In this document: positions 24,242 through 37,749 of the stretch, piece after piece | Layout: every line of letters starts with the position of its first letter | Numbering within the stretch: the first letter of the stretch is position 1 | Assembly: GCA_963920705.1 (NCBI GenBank) | Contig: OY987227.1 | Coordinates: 21,911,434-21,975,433 of the forward strand | DNA from: Odiellus spinosus | Taxonomy: Eukaryota > Arthropoda > Arachnida > Opiliones > Phalangiidae | DNA length: 64,000 nt | Direction of reading: 5' to 3' | Translations under genes and position numbers: made by a program | The notes under the pieces: generated by a model | What the model saw: only the letters and a program-made list of their open reading frames with translations | Databases searched by the model: none | Told to the model about the DNA's origin: nothing

Positions 24242-27200
24242 GTATTAATGAAAGTTATATTGCAAGCACGAAACGCAAGTCAATTTCATCATTTTGCGTT
24301 AGGGGCTCCAACTAGTTGATTACTAACAGATAGAAACAAGGTACCCAAGTCGATAAAAGAAGCCACATCTCCATAGGCATTTGTCATTTCCTAAGCCTAA
24401 TCTAGACAGGCGCACGAAAGCCGCTAAAGAAGTTAGTTTTTGAAAATTTAAGTACCCTTAAGTATATCCTATAAAGCTCGCTAAGCCTAATCCCATCATT
24501 GGCAGAAAGTATGCTAAGCTTGGAAGGTGTTGAGACCTTAATTAGTATGGGTTGATGAAGTTACAAGAAAGTTGGGGAGAAACTAAAAACGGCGGGTTGA
24601 CGATAGTTGCACCCTTTTACATTGTACATCATCATCATATCTATATACTACATCATCGGACAATATAAGACACTACACCCGCCCCCCGTATGAGAGAGGC
24701 GTGGCTTAAAGATTTCCTGATTTAGAAAACATATATAAGATATATATTTTTTTAAACTTAATCAAAATCCGAACCAATATATGAATTTTCTCTTAATTAG
24801 CAAAGGTCCAGGTAAATGTATCGGCAACATTCATGACTACAAAGACACGAAGAAAAACAATTGCCCAGATATAGATGAAACTATCCCTTTAAAGAACAGT
24901 AACAATTTGTCGATACAACAAAATGGGTTAAGGGAAAAAACATATTCAGTTATATGTCCGATATTTTTCGTGAAACGGAGGATTATATTATTATACAGAA
25001 GGCGACCGCTCCCTTAAATTCCTTCAAAAAAAACCTTAAAAACATTAAGGGATATAACGTAACAATGCTGTCGTTTTAATTCAACCCAGATTAAAACGGA
25101 CACGAGTATGAAATATTTATTTTTAGAACAAATTTTTAGCATATAATGAATGTTTTGAATTTTAAGGCGGGGTGTAACAGAAATAATAAACTTAAATAGT
25201 TTATTTCACTTTGAAGTAGTAGCGCGTACAAGACTATGGGTAATCGCTTCTCTGAACATTACAAGCATATATTACTTTAAAGATTAAAGGTAGCTTGCTG
25301 TCAAATGAAGATGGAACTAACTATATAGTTTCGAAGGGCAGAATCGTGCGTTATAGTTTATACAATTTCAAATTCGTGAAAAAATCATTCCGAGTAATTG
25401 TACATACGTTAAATTCGGTCAAAAATAGCTACATGCATTGCCTATTATTATTTGCATAATCGTTTTTAAGCCTTTTTCAGATTTAAGAATCAAATGTTAT
25501 TTGAAATGTTATTCTTCCTGCATTCAATTTAAACTTTAAAGGATATAGGTTCGCCATAAAATGTATTTGCTATAAATGATTTAAAAAAGGACCCCATTTC
25601 AAATCGTAAAAAAAAAAAAATGTTTGGTTTTTCATAGCTTTGTTAATACGTTAAATTAAAAAAAAATCATTAAAATTATGGGCGAGTGTTCATCCCCTTC
25701 TCGAGCTCAAAATTAGTAATTTAAACTTTAACCTCTAATTATAGTATAGATTACCAATTTGGTAATTTACGCTTTACTCTAGTAGTAATTAAAATTACCA
25801 AATTTTTTTATTTTTATTTTTTTTTTTGGATTAAAAATGAACAAATTGCAAAAAGAGGTCAAAGTTTAAAGTTTTAAATAGTCTACAAGTCTAATTTTAA
25901 GTAATTATTCGCGTTTGGCGTTCTTAAAGACATGTTAAATAAATTTTTTGCGTCTGAGTCACTTTGCCCTATAATAAAGCTTGAAAAGCATGAATTTTCC
26001 GAATTTTTCCGGAAAATTAACAACGAGCTAATAATTTAAAAGCTTATTTGCTTGATTACTACAAAATATCCACTAATTAGAATCGCGGGACCGCAAAAAT
26101 TTTCGTAGTTGTCCAATAATTTGTTTATTTTAATTATTTTTGCCAATATAGTGATTATTTCTTGATTTTCTAGTCGATTTTGGACGTAAAATGAATAACA
26201 GATTATTCGAGTGGTTAGTACTTAGCTAAACCGATTAAAATAATACGCGAGTTTTAGTGTATGCGCTTCTCATTGCCTTATAGAACTTTAAACCGGTATT
26301 AAAATATTACATCTTTACAAAAGGAATTTTCTGCTTCAATTACTTTATGGTATATATAAAATAAAAATACGTTAGGGGCCAAAATAACTTCCATAAGTGG
26401 GGATTGGCCATTTTTTACCAATTTTAAAAAAAGGGGTGTAACCATATCGCCGGGGCATTTAATTTTTTTTTTTATTAAAAAAGATACTTGGTTGAATTAC
26501 ATAGCATATTATTCCACCCTATACCATAGCTAGACGCAATTCCGAACATCGAAAGCTTCATCTATTTGAAATTCTACACATACCCACACCATGAGAGATT
26601 TTAAATTTCATATACGTATATAATCTCGTGTTTTCAGCTAAAGATTAATTCCTTATAGAGTCATAGCACCTCGTATTAACTCTCAATATAATATAGTAAA
26701 GGTAAAGCTTGTAATCCGCTATTACTACATATTATATTTTTATACCAAAGATGGCCACGCTTATTTCTTTTACTTCTAAAGTGATCCTAACACCATTTAT
26801 ATTTTTTGCCGAAGGAGTTAAGGCGCGTTTTCAATCAAGAATGTTTTTTGCCAAAAATATTACTTTCTCGTCATAACGTAGGTAAATTTATATAGTTACG
26901 AAGAAAACAGGGCTGAACATGTTAATTTTATTCGAATAGGAACAATAAATATAATTTGCAAAGCTTTAGTAACATACCTACATAGCTAGAAATATATATT
27001 TTTTAAGTATGATACTTTTATTCTTTGAGGTCACGCCACCATTCAACCTTTCAGCAAATAATTTGACCTTGACAAAACCTAAAGACATAAAATCATACTT
27101 AAACCGTATTGCGCATGATCCAAGCGAATTGTATCAGTTTACTTAAAAAGAACCCCAAAAAAACTATTGCGTTTTGTTCTTTCGAAAGCTAAGATCAGTC

Positions 27201-27322
27201 GTGTGGTACACGTCCTATTCGCGAACATCGTCCGCACAACCAAAATTTGCTTTGCTCTTTCGCTTATTACGTTTAGGGTTAGAGTTCAACGAGAGATGGT
27301 TATATTTTTATCCTCCTTGTCA
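24242..27322. other. Intronic, mostly unrecognised; one imperfect hairpin
   Basis: At 25721-25871 the block TTAAACTTTAACCTCT pairs with AGAGGTCAAAGTTTAA around ACCAATTTGGTAATT-like palindromes; it may be a small decayed element. A motif GCGTTTTCAATCAAGA near 26824 recurs near 34277 (GCGTTTTCAATCAGGA). The ORF at 24781-25017 has no recognised domain. Confidence 0.45.
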
Positions 27323-27329
27323 TATTTAT

Positions 27330-27666
27330 CAGAAGTAGATGAAACCCTCCTTTGAAGTCTACTGCTCTAATGTTCGATATAGCGCTCCTCTCTGTATGGG
27401 TAAAATTCCCAATTTTACGAGATCGGAGGGGTCCTACTTCAAACCCCCTGTCTACGAAAAATTGGAAATTCTCTCTCTCCACAAACGACGAGGTTTTTTT
27501 GACGAACTCCAAGGCTGCTAGATATATTCTCTCGACGAACTCCCGCTCTGAAAATATCTACCGTTAGGAGGCGTACGAATCGCGCTTTTTGAAACTAACC
27601 CATGCAGAGAGGGGTAGACAAGACCAAGGAGTAATAGACTTCAAAAGAGGGTTTCATCGGCTTCTG
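27330..27666 (+). mobile_element. 337-bp MITE, CAGAAG family, copy 1, 7-bp TSD TATTTAT
   Basis: Ends CAGAAGTAGATGAAACCC and the reverse complement of CAGAAGCCGATGAAACCC; pairing continues through TTTGAAGTCTA. TATTTAT flanks at 27323-27329 and 27667-27673. Same orientation as copy 2, opposite to copy 3. The three overlapping ORFs inside are not shared intact between copies, so I treat them as spurious. Confidence 0.93.
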
Positions 27667-28482
27667 TATTTATACATAAGCCGGTTACATTTCGCTCATA
27701 ATTCCTCGATTAAAAATATATTCGTGATAGGGTCACTTTACTTCCCCCAATTTTAGTTTAGAAGTCTTAGGATGGAACAAACAGTTAAATACGACTCATT
27801 AAGTACCGGTATAGTAAGTTTTATTATTTTGTTGCTTTAGGATATTTTTAAGAAATTAATCAGTTTAATCATGAAAAGTAAAAAAACACTTCTTCATTTT
27901 AAAAAATAACCTTAGATTAATATTCTAGCCTCATATTGGGGGTATCATTTTTTTAAAACTATAAAGAATGAACACTTAAATATATTTATGTATAATATAT
28001 TTCACCATGATTTTTCAGTGTTCAAAAAGGCTGGGCCTAACTTTATTTATAAGTATATCAATCATAGAAATCAAGGGCTGTGTATAGCTTTGTAGGAGCT
28101 ACCAATTCAAAAAGAAAATGACGAACAATAGATGGCGTTATGGCTAGGATGAATATATTAAGAATATAAACGATTCTTATTGTTTATGATGCATAAATTT
28201 TATCTTTTTTTTTATAAAAACTCAAAAGAGGTTTGAATTTTAATTACGGAATTCGGTAGGAGTGAGTCGAAAAAGGTTTCGACCCTTTTGAATTATTTAA
28301 ATATATATTTTACGGAGTTTCAAGGTTTAACTTTAACACCATACATTTAAACTTAGTTAACGCTACACACCGAGTAAATTAAAAAATATATATTCAGTTT
28401 AATCATTTAATTTTTTAAATCCGTTGATAATTGTCTAAAAAAAGGTAATTTTGCCTTAATATTCGTTGGGTTTGGGAGTTAA

Positions 28483-28947
28483 AGGGATACTAGACCCTAA
28501 ACCTTTTCGCAGAAAGGTTTAATAGATATGTGACCAGAAGCCGATGAAACCCTACTTTGAAGTCTACTACTCTAATGTTTCATATAGCGCTCCTCTCTGT
28601 ATGGGTAAAATTCCCAATTTTACGAGATCGGAGGGGTCCTACTTCATCCCCCCTGGCTACGGAAAATTGGAAATTCTCTCTCTCCACAAACGACGTTTTT
28701 TTGACGAACTCCAAGGCTGCTAGAGATATTCGCTCGACGAACTCCCGCTCCGAAAATATCTACCGTTAGGAGGCGTACGAATCGCGATTTTTGAAACTAA
28801 CCCATCCAGAGAAGGGTAGACAAGACACGGGAGTAATAGACTTCGAAGGAGGGTTTCATCGGCTTCTGATGTGACTTATTTTCTGATAGTTTAAAATGTA
28901 CACGTCAGTTGAAAAATATACCGCTTTGCGCAACTTTACTTTCCCCT
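28483..28947. mobile_element. Possible TTAA-type host element interrupted by CAGAAG copy 2
   Basis: AGGGATACTAGACCC follows TTAA at 28479-28482, and CTTTCCCCT precedes TTAA at 28948-28951. Only the outermost AGGG-type bases pair well, so this is tentative. If right, the MITE at 28535-28868 landed inside it. Confidence 0.35.
28535..28868 (+). mobile_element. 334-bp MITE, CAGAAG family, copy 2, 7-bp TSD ATGTGAC
   Basis: Aligns end to end with copy 1 (27330-27666) with few substitutions and short indels. ATGTGAC flanks at 28528-28534 and 28869-28875. The close spacing of two same-orientation copies (1.2 kb apart) could reflect local hopping. Confidence 0.93.
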
Positions 28948-29805
28948 TTAACCCACTAACTCGACAGAAAAAAAAAAAATGAGTGAAAGAATTTAAATCC
29001 TACGCGTAATTTCAAAGAATTTGAAATTGCCCATAACTTGTCATTCATTTTTTTTTTTTTTAGTTTTTATCGAAAATTCCTATAACTTCGAATTTTAACA
29101 GCTGAATAAGCAAAAAAATAAAAAAAAAATAAAAATCATTTAAAATACTAAACCAGCTATTTTATTACCTTATAGACATAATTCCAAATAAATAAAAATT
29201 GAAAGAGAACTTTATAAAAACATCTCTTTACACGAGATGTTTATTTTTATAAGAAAACCCGCCTTTTTTTTTTTTTTTTTTCGTTCTGCGCCTTGAAAGA
29301 AAACTACCGTTTAGGGGCATTCCTTTTCCCCTCCTCTATGCAGTCCCAAAGAAATCAAATATAAGATATATAAATTCAAAGAAACGAATATAAAGAGTCA
29401 AACATTTTTTTTTGGGAAATTTAACTTCTATGGATTTGGCCCATATATTTCTCCCAAAAAAGTTCTCCCATCTCTAGAGTAAACACTGCACTATATCCAA
29501 TATATATGTATATATTTTACAAACCCGGATTCAAGCATCCTGAATGAAATACAGGAATGTTTCTAAGTTGAATTTTCAATGTGAAAATATAACGCAATCG
29601 AAAATAAAACTAGCCCTTTTTAAATCCAATGATAAACGTTTAGTTCTCGCCGTTGAACGAGGTTAAACCTCATGGTAAAAAAAATTATTTAGCGTATATA
29701 AAATATTTTTGAAGAGAAGAATACACACGAAAAAATCTTTTACCAAGGCATTGAATACGATTTTTGTACTTCATAACGCGAGAACTATATGGGTAAATCA
29801 CACTC

Positions 29806-30065
29806 TAAAGCCTAGCTCGTTCATACTTGAGGGCAAAATCGATTCCGAAACCGGTTTGAAGCGCTGACGAGTAAGTTCGTCCATGGCCAAGGCTTAGAAA
29901 TATTTGGATAATCTTGTTTCGTAACCCGCTAGTGGGATACACGCTAGTGTGATTCGTTTTGCGAACCAACACAAACCGATTTCTCACATTGGTTTGATAA
30001 CCAGTTATCTAAATCGAAGCGCAAGTACGAATCGCTTTAGATGTATGTATGAACGAGGCTTTAAA
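29806..30065. mobile_element. About 260-bp inverted-repeat element, decayed
   Basis: Left TAAAGCCTAGCTCGTTCATAC; right GTATGAACGAGGCTTTA. They pair with a 2-3 base offset. Interior AATCGATT and AAACCGGTTT/AAACCGATTT blocks echo the element at 565-867. TA or TAA at both edges; the exact duplication is unclear. Confidence 0.55.
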
Positions 30066-31539
30066 GGTTTTAGAGGCTAGGTATAAAGGGGCGTCATATA
30101 GATACCATGAATTTTCCCTGGCAATAAATATCTCCTTTAGTAAGAAATAAAGCCGAAAATCTATGTTATTAAGAGTCAGTGCAATACTTCGAAAACTATT
30201 CAGGTAAACATTTTGACAATTTATCAAATATAACTATATAACAAAGAACTAAATTTATGTAACTCGGGAATTGGGCTGTTAGGTCAAGGCAATGTCATGT
30301 TTATTATCCCAAAAGTCTGTATAACTTAACTCATTCCTAAAGATGAAGTTTATAACGATCTCTATCTTGGTCTACTAATAAATTTCATTTCACAGAACGT
30401 AGTATTCGTGTATTTAACTTAACAAAATATTTCTAAAATCATTCAAAAACATGCGGTGGTTTTCGAAAGTAAAACCATTTAGTGACGTAAACGTAATGAC
30501 TACCAGGATCGCGATTGGAAGCAACTTTCTTCGAGACAGAGATTAAGATTTTTTTCGACTACAAGGTGGTACTTAAAGCCTAGGCCCCGGTTAACCGCTA
30601 TGCATACCGGTAAACTAAATTAAACGCTAAGCAAGGGGGTACACTTCCTGTACTATTCGTGTCGTATTTTACAGTCCATCCAAGGGTTGAGCAAGATTAG
30701 AACATCGCGTTAATGTAAATTCTAAAGTAGCCAAGGCTTAGGGTTAAGAAGAACCGGTAGGGTTAAGAATACTATACCTAGATGGATAAAAATCAGGGTT
30801 TTTTAGGTAGATTAGTGAAATACATATCAACTAAGAAATTTAGCTTGGATACAATTTCAAGTATCTTACTTATACGAATATTACGTTACTTATGACAATA
30901 CTTTAAATCCTAAACTAGCCTCGACTTCAGTATATTGTGATAAAATATATATAGGTTCTTGTTGTCGAAGGTTTTCTAGGGTTTCCTACTCTTTTTTTTC
31001 GAGGGAAAATACTTTTTTTCTTTTAGTTTGGAAAATCGGAATATTTTTCTTTATATGGGGCTCTTTTTCCATCCGAGGCAATCCGAAGAGCAAATATTGG
31101 AGAACGGGATTCGGGCTTAGATAAGAAGAGAAAAGGGCTTTCGTTTTTTACGAGATGGATCTTGGAAGGACTGGATAGATGGATTGATGGAAAAATAAGA
31201 AAAATATGCGGGTGGGATGCAAAGTAAAGAAGATTTCCCTCTTTTTCGCGTTTATTCTATTTTATCTTCTTAGCAAAGAGTCTTCGAGTTAAACCTAAGC
31301 CCCTTTAAAAAAAAAAATGAAATTGCTCCTCGCGATTTAACTGTTGACTTAATCCAGCGTTATGTTTTTCTAAGTTCATAAAGGCAATCAGGAATTTTCA
31401 TAAAACCTTTTCTCAAAACCCCTTCCTAATTAAGCCTTGGACTAGTTAAGTTTATTTTTAGCATACATAGTTGCCATTAAAATCTAAATTTGTTGCCGTA
31501 TATGGCAATTAGGAAACCAAGCCATAAATTTCAATTCAT

Positions 31540-31960
31540 TATAGGAAATGCGAGATACTGTTTTTCAAAACTTAGGATTATACGGGACACAAAATTGAGT
31601 TTTATAGGATAATATAGGACTGAAATGATTTCAAATACAGGAAATTATAGGGCAAATTTCTCCTGTTATAAGGTAAATACTTCCTTACAAACGCTACTCA
31701 GTTTAGACAATTAACTCTATCCCAAAATTGTTAGTTTTTGGTTGAGCACTAATTATGCGAAGCAATATTCAAATCTCGGCTAATAAAGTCTGTTTATACA
31801 AAACATTTGAGTGCTTGACGGCGTGGGGCTTTTTTTTTTTTCAATCGCGAAATGTCTAACTCAAAAGGAAATACAGTATAATATAGGACAAACATGTTTG
31901 AAAATATAGGATATTATAGGACCACTGCGCTGGTCAATTTTAAATCCCGTTTGAATTTCA
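31540..31960 (+). repeat. Old dispersed repeat, copy 1 (pair with 40.54-40.95 kb)
   Basis: Shares with 40540-40955, in the same order: TAGGAAAT, GGATTATACGGGACAC, ATTACGCTAAG-like, TCTGTTTA.ACAAAACATT, and the end TTGAAAATATAGGAT.TTATAGGACCACTG. Identity is patchy, so it is ancient. Class unknown; no coding remnant recognised. Confidence 0.6.
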
Positions 31961-32396
31961 GTAGACAGGGTTGATTTCGATAAATTAAAATTATAAATGG
32001 TAATCTATAGTCGCATTTGTACTTATAAGTAATAAATAAGACTCACACCATGGTGATACGGCGGGTAATAATTTTGGCAGGGCCAAATATAGTCAAATAC
32101 ATAGGAAATTTCATTGACTTACCATTGGTGGATATCGTAGAAAATGATTCTCCTTGACAAGGCATTTTGATAATTTAATTATAGATGAAGATGAACTTTT
32201 TACAAGTTGATAGAAACTTCCAGCTTCGAGAAATTCAATCATGACTCGCTCGTTCATTGCTCCAGGCTTCCATATTAAGAAATGCACAAAAACTTTTCTC
32301 AACCGTCTCGACTTTTCTTATACTGCGCAATTAGACCTGTTAAAGATTTTAAATATGTTAATTTATCTCACTTTACGCGAATAATCAACATAACAC

Positions 32397-32731
32397 CAGA
32401 AGCCAATGAAACCCTCCTTTGAAGTCTATTACTCCCGGGTCTTTTCAACCCCTCTCTGTATGGGTTAGTTTCAAAAAGTGCGATTCGTACGCCTCCTAAC
32501 GGTAGATATTTTCGGAACGGGAGTTCGTCGAGCGAATATCTCTAGCAGCCTTGGAGTTCGTTAAAAAACGTCGTCGTATGTGGAGAGAGAGAATTTCCAA
32601 TTTCCCGTAGACAGGGGGATGAAGTAGGACCCCTCCGATCTCGTAAAATTGGGAATTTTACCCATACAGAGAGGAGCACTATATGGAACATTAGAGTAGT
32701 AGACTTCAAAAGAGGGTTTCATCTACTTCTG
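32397..32731 (-). mobile_element. 335-bp MITE, CAGAAG family, copy 3 (inverted), 7-bp TSD ATAACAC
   Basis: Reverse-complement alignment to copies 1 and 2 over the full length. Ends CAGAAGCCAATGAAACCC and the reverse complement of CAGAAGTAGATGAAACCC. ATAACAC flanks at 32390-32396 and 32732-32738. Confidence 0.93.
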
Positions 32732-32738
32732 ATAACAC

Positions 32739-34999
32739 TAGATAATAAACATCCCTAAATTGTCTACAGTTTACTGCCAGATAGATTGAATACCTATAAG
32801 AGCAGGCGTTAATTTTAAGAAACATCCTAGCTAGGTAGCGACGTCACATCTACCCCACTCTGTATATATTTCACTTAAAAGTGAATGGGTCAAAGATCAC
32901 ACCAACTAGGATAAAACATGGTCTAAACTGCCCGGTACCAGTTTCCTTATCTCGCTGGATGACTGCATGCCTTTGACGTCATTGCCTTTGGGGCCAATAG
33001 TCAGCCATCAGATCCGTAACATACACAGTTTTGTACGCGTTACAAATCAGAGTCAGTCTGTTTATTGTCTATATAATTAAAATTCTAAATGAATTTAACC
33101 CAGAGTGAAATAAAGACCGAGTGGGAAAGAAAAGTCTGGTGATACGACGTGACGTCAAATTAGGTAGAATGTTTCTCTAAATAAACGACAAGTGGTTACA
33201 CGCCTGTGTCTTTGGAGGTTTAACCGGGATAAACCTTCAATCCACCTGTTAAAAACAGTAAAAGTAAAACAGACAGTGTATAGAAATGATCGAATCACAT
33301 CACGTGGTTCTTTTCCACACTCGGTTTACGTTTCACAGTTCAACCACTCTGAATACCTATACTTCAATCCTATCAATTTTTAACAACGCATTTACGCAAA
33401 CATTACCGATTACCTCAATCGGAATAAAGAATCGAGATAGAAATTCCATTTCCCAATTAAACAAAAAAATAAAGGTACTCGATCATAAAAACAACATCCA
33501 AACCAATTTTTCTAAGTCTAGAGGTAGGTAATATGAAGAAAAAAAAAATTGGTAGCTTAAAATTGCTCCAATATATCGGTTGTACGTTTAAAAATATACA
33601 AGGAGGGGAAAAGTGGTCGAAATTAAAGCTTAAATCGGCATAACGGGAAGAAAACGTGGATGTAAAAAAAAACTATTCCATGCTAAAAAAAATTGAAGCA
33701 ACATCCTCCGGATCAAGTCACTTAAATTACAAAATTACCCGAGACTAAGAGAATGGGAATAAAGGCGTCTGATCACCTTTGGTAGTAGTAGGGTCTGGCA
33801 GTGAATTTTTAAAGTCCAGAAGCACGCATGCCCGAGCGATATAGCGAGAACGACAATCGTGATCATTCGTGACGTGACTCGATGTAAAGAAGTATATATA
33901 TATATTTTTTTCCTGGCTTCAGGCATCGATGTATGAGAATAAAAAAATTTAAATGCTCTCCAAGTCTCTCCTAAGATATACTTGTACACACAGTGCGCGA
34001 CTAACTAGTTCAATCGTGATTTAAGGGGGGTACTCTCTAAAACGAAATAAATTTGTATCCCATAAAATAGAACCAATATATATAAAGGCTAATGAGAATC
34101 GATTCCCCACGCGACTATGCTTTGAGAATTCTTAGATTTTGTAAGGTAAATATCTATAATCGAGGCAAAATATTGGTAAACACTTCAAGAGAGGGAACTC
34201 GTGACAAGAGTAATTTGTGTCTTAATTATAATCTTAACTTCTCCGATGTTGACTGATCAGAGAGAATCTAAAGCCGCGTTTTCAATCAGGATTTTTGTTG
34301 CCCAAGAATGCTTCAAAGTTGGAAGCATAAAAATCAAGCTTTTCATTTAACCCTGCATGTTAACAGGCTTCAAGTGATATCTAAATGAAATTGAAATAAG
34401 ATTCTCTTGGAAAAGAAGCCTTGAAATCATAATATAAACTTTAATTATATTTCACCTGCAAAACTAGGTGTCCTTTAAACGAGTCTAAGTATATATACAA
34501 ATCACTAGAACTTGGTATACATGCTGACAAATCGATGTGGCTTTTCCAATTTAAATTGAATTTTATCATAATTAAAACATAATAAAGACACGTGGAAATG
34601 ACAGTCCAGCAAAATTTCGATGGTTTAAAAACTACAGTAGATTTTATAACTTATTCTTCATTAGTTAAAATTCTCTCTACGAACAAATGGATAATTGGAT
34701 AAACCACTTTGTATAATAAAAATAATTTAAAACTATTGAGCCAATTGGGTTAAACTTTTTACATTAATCCCTTCGGGTCTTAATCTCCATCAGTTCCTTA
34801 TCCCGAATAATTGAATAATTCGATTTTATCATATAATTAACCAGTAAAATTATATTTAATAAAACTTTCGAACCGATAGATAAATGGATAACAATCCAAA
34901 GCCTCGGTCATAAAGTCGATCCCTTTTTCCTGCCTTAATCTCTATCATTTCTTTTTCAACGAATAAAATGTTCTAGGAAGGAGAAGAAACTAGACTGGG
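32739..34999. other. Intronic, nothing firm recognised
   Basis: A few palindromic TGACGTCA-like sites (near 32852, 32977, 33153) but no convincing element or gene. The ORFs at 33286-33531 and 33735-33989 lack family similarity. Confidence 0.45.
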
Positions 35000-35440
35000 T
35001 GTCGTCCACCTTTCGTGTAAAAAGAAAATGACCGCTCTCAATCTTTCTGCTTTTTTTTTTTTTTTTTTTTTCTTTTTTATTTTAACCAATCACGCCTTTA
35101 GTGGTGGCGGAATTGAGTATCTTTCTCTCTGGTTATATCTCTAGAGTACGCTCTGAGCTCTCACAAGCAAGCACTCGCCGAAAAAAAGAAAAAAAACGAT
35201 TTTGTTCGGTTAGTGACCATCGCTTTTGCGCGCGGCGTGGCGTTCCGTTTAAATTGTTTTAAGAGTTTTCTCGTTATTCTCGATCGCTCTCTTTTCCACT
35301 CAGTCACTCGGCTCCCATTTGGCCTTTAATTTTATAGATTCGCGGTTTAAGGGAGAGGAAGGAGTGTGCGCGAAGAGGGGAGGATTACGAAAACTAGTTA
35401 AAGTTACGGTGACAAGCTTTACTTACGGCAAAAAATAATT
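35000..35440 (+). promoter_or_regulatory. CpG-richer patch inside the intron, candidate alternative promoter or enhancer
   Basis: After a 21-base T run (35051-35071) the sequence shifts composition: CCAATCACG, a GCGCGCGGCG block near 35230, TCAGTC near 35300 resembling the arthropod initiator TCAGT, then GA-rich leader-like sequence and a possible donor ACG|GTGACA near 35408. It resembles the fat 5' flank in composition. No ORF; purely inferential. Confidence 0.3.
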
Positions 35441-35970
35441 CAAATTACGTAATTTTAGTTCATTTTTAAAGATAGAATTTTTTCCTCAATAGGTGAATAT
35501 ATATCAAATGGCTTGCTCCCCTTGTTTTTCAGGCGTCACTGTCTACGTCACCCGCCTTTTACTAACTGAACTTGGTTAAATTAACAAGTCAAAAACTCTT
35601 GTATTACACGGAATTTTCATGAGTTCCAATACTACGTCATTATTAAGATCGCGTAACTATTATAGAGCTTGTAATCGATTCTTTTGGCACGTTGTATGGC
35701 TGGTTTTGCGCGATATTTTTTTGTGAAAGTACTTAATTCAGAACGTTCTACGTAGTTTTTCATATGAAATTTTAATAGTATGAAAATTTCTAGGCCTTGG
35801 CGGGAAAAAAATGGTGAGAGCCTCACTTTAATTAGCTCCAAACAAGAAGTGATATTTTTGATCTTATTAAAATGGTTAAAAATATAAAAATAAAATCATA
35901 TGGGCCAAAAATTGCGTCACCGAGACTTAAAAAACTAATTTTAAGGTATGCCCGCGTGTATTCCGTTGCG

Positions 35971-36003
35971 CGCACACACACACAGACATACACACGCACA
36001 CAA
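35971..36003. repeat. (CA)n microsatellite, interrupted
   Basis: CACACACACACACA followed by GACATACACACGCACACA. Simple repeat. Confidence 0.85.
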
Positions 36004-37749
36004 CTGATAGATGTCTGGACTTAATTTGGTAGGAGTCACGGACACAGTGATGTATTGAATAGGAAGAGAAACTTCTCTAACAATCGGATTCCTTATAAGG
36101 TTTTTAAGCCGATGGCTAACCTATAGCGTATATTCTAATGGCAGCCAGATATTTCCCGCCGAGTTCTTTGCACTCTTTGATATTTAAGCAATTGAGGGTT
36201 TTAAGTCCGCAAACGCTTATTATACCGAAGATTTATTGGAATCCAGGAGGGAGGAGGGGAGGCTTTGCGGTGGACCCCAACAAAAACCGTGAGCATTTAA
36301 AGTTTATGACTTAATTGCGGCTCTACAAAATATTTTTCGCGCTTATATAAATAATATCTCAATTTGAAGAAAATATCTTCGAATTCTTCGAAATAAGAGG
36401 ATTTATATCATGTAGTTTATATTCTTAAAGAAGGTGGCACCAAGGACTATATAGTACAACACTAGACATGCGTCTCCGCACAGAATAAAACTAAACACTC
36501 TTTTAAATAAAGCAGGCAGAGGGAAATCATTTTAAAAGAATTGGGGTAGCATCTGCGCCCCCTATGGGTGAAAACGGAAACTAACGATAGTAACCCGAGC
36601 TTGATATTGATATAATGCCTTATAGTCTTCCCTTGGGAGAGTGAGCTAGGAGATAGAAAATTCTAGTTCTATTGATATTTCTTCAACCCAGCCCCTTTTC
36701 GTCGCGTAGATCGCTTACGGATGCGGTCTATAAACGGCCAATGAGGAAAGAAAGCCTTGCTTCATATAACTATGGGGGAGTACTTGTAGCCTGGCGAAAA
36801 CTAACATCCCGACTATGAGAGATAGAAGCCTATGACGTTTCAAGGACTCCTTTTCGCCTCCCTATAGTTATAAATTTGGTCGAGGATTGCGCCATAGCCC
36901 GGCGCCACAGAATTGAACGCAAGTTTTCGTTGCAAAGGCGCATAACTTCCAAATTCCAAGCAGTTAAGAGTGGGGAAATTTGTAGATTAGACCCTATAGC
37001 TGATTTGATGGATCATTTTAATTCAATCTGGATTATGCTAATTTGATTCGAGATTATGGAGATTTCGGAATTTAAGCCCATTAATATCACCATATCGACA
37101 GACTAACTTCAAAGTGACCCTATCACCGATTTACCATGAAAACTAAACACTGGAGGAACCTAATTCCATGGTTATATAAGGATCTAGAAGTTCCAACAGT
37201 CGGATGAAAACGTCGGAGATCATTCGTCTGACGTACGATTGGGGTTGCTTAGACTTTGAAATAGAACCAACAGATAGTTCTCTGCGTTCTAGCGGGTTAT
37301 ACGTGGCTTTTTGCGCATTCTCTCTCGTGGAGGTACATAATATGTAAAATTTATAATATAGGACTCTTAAAAGAAAAATTAAATATAATCCAAATTAAGT
37401 TCGTCAAAAAAAGTGACATGGTCTCTTTGAGAATTCAGCTTTCCACAAAATCCATTTATTTTCAAATTAACTGTATAGGATAGACGTTTGACACCATTGC
37501 CAATTTCAAGGGCGTATGTAATAAATCTACCATTTTTTTTGGTTAATTTTTACTATATATATATACGCCTTTACAGTCGAACTTATATTATCAGCAAACG
37601 AGCTAATGTTCGTCTTGAAAAGTATATAGTTAATAAATAAAAATCATGACCGACCAAAAAAGCGGCTGGTTTGGTCTTGTACTAAGGCTATCAAAAGTTC
37701 ATAACTTCTTTCCTGAAAAGTATAATTAATACCCGCAATTTTATTACTG

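Noticed and set aside
24781..25017. 78-codon ORF
   Set aside because: No recognised domain, AT-rich codons and no supporting context.
27300..28769. Similar 70-codon ORFs in the two MITE copies (KSTALMFDIALLSVWVK and KSTTLMFHIALLSVWVK)
   Set aside because: Similarity follows from the MITEs being copies; indels between copies shift frames, termini are non-coding and the third copy lacks a comparable listed frame.
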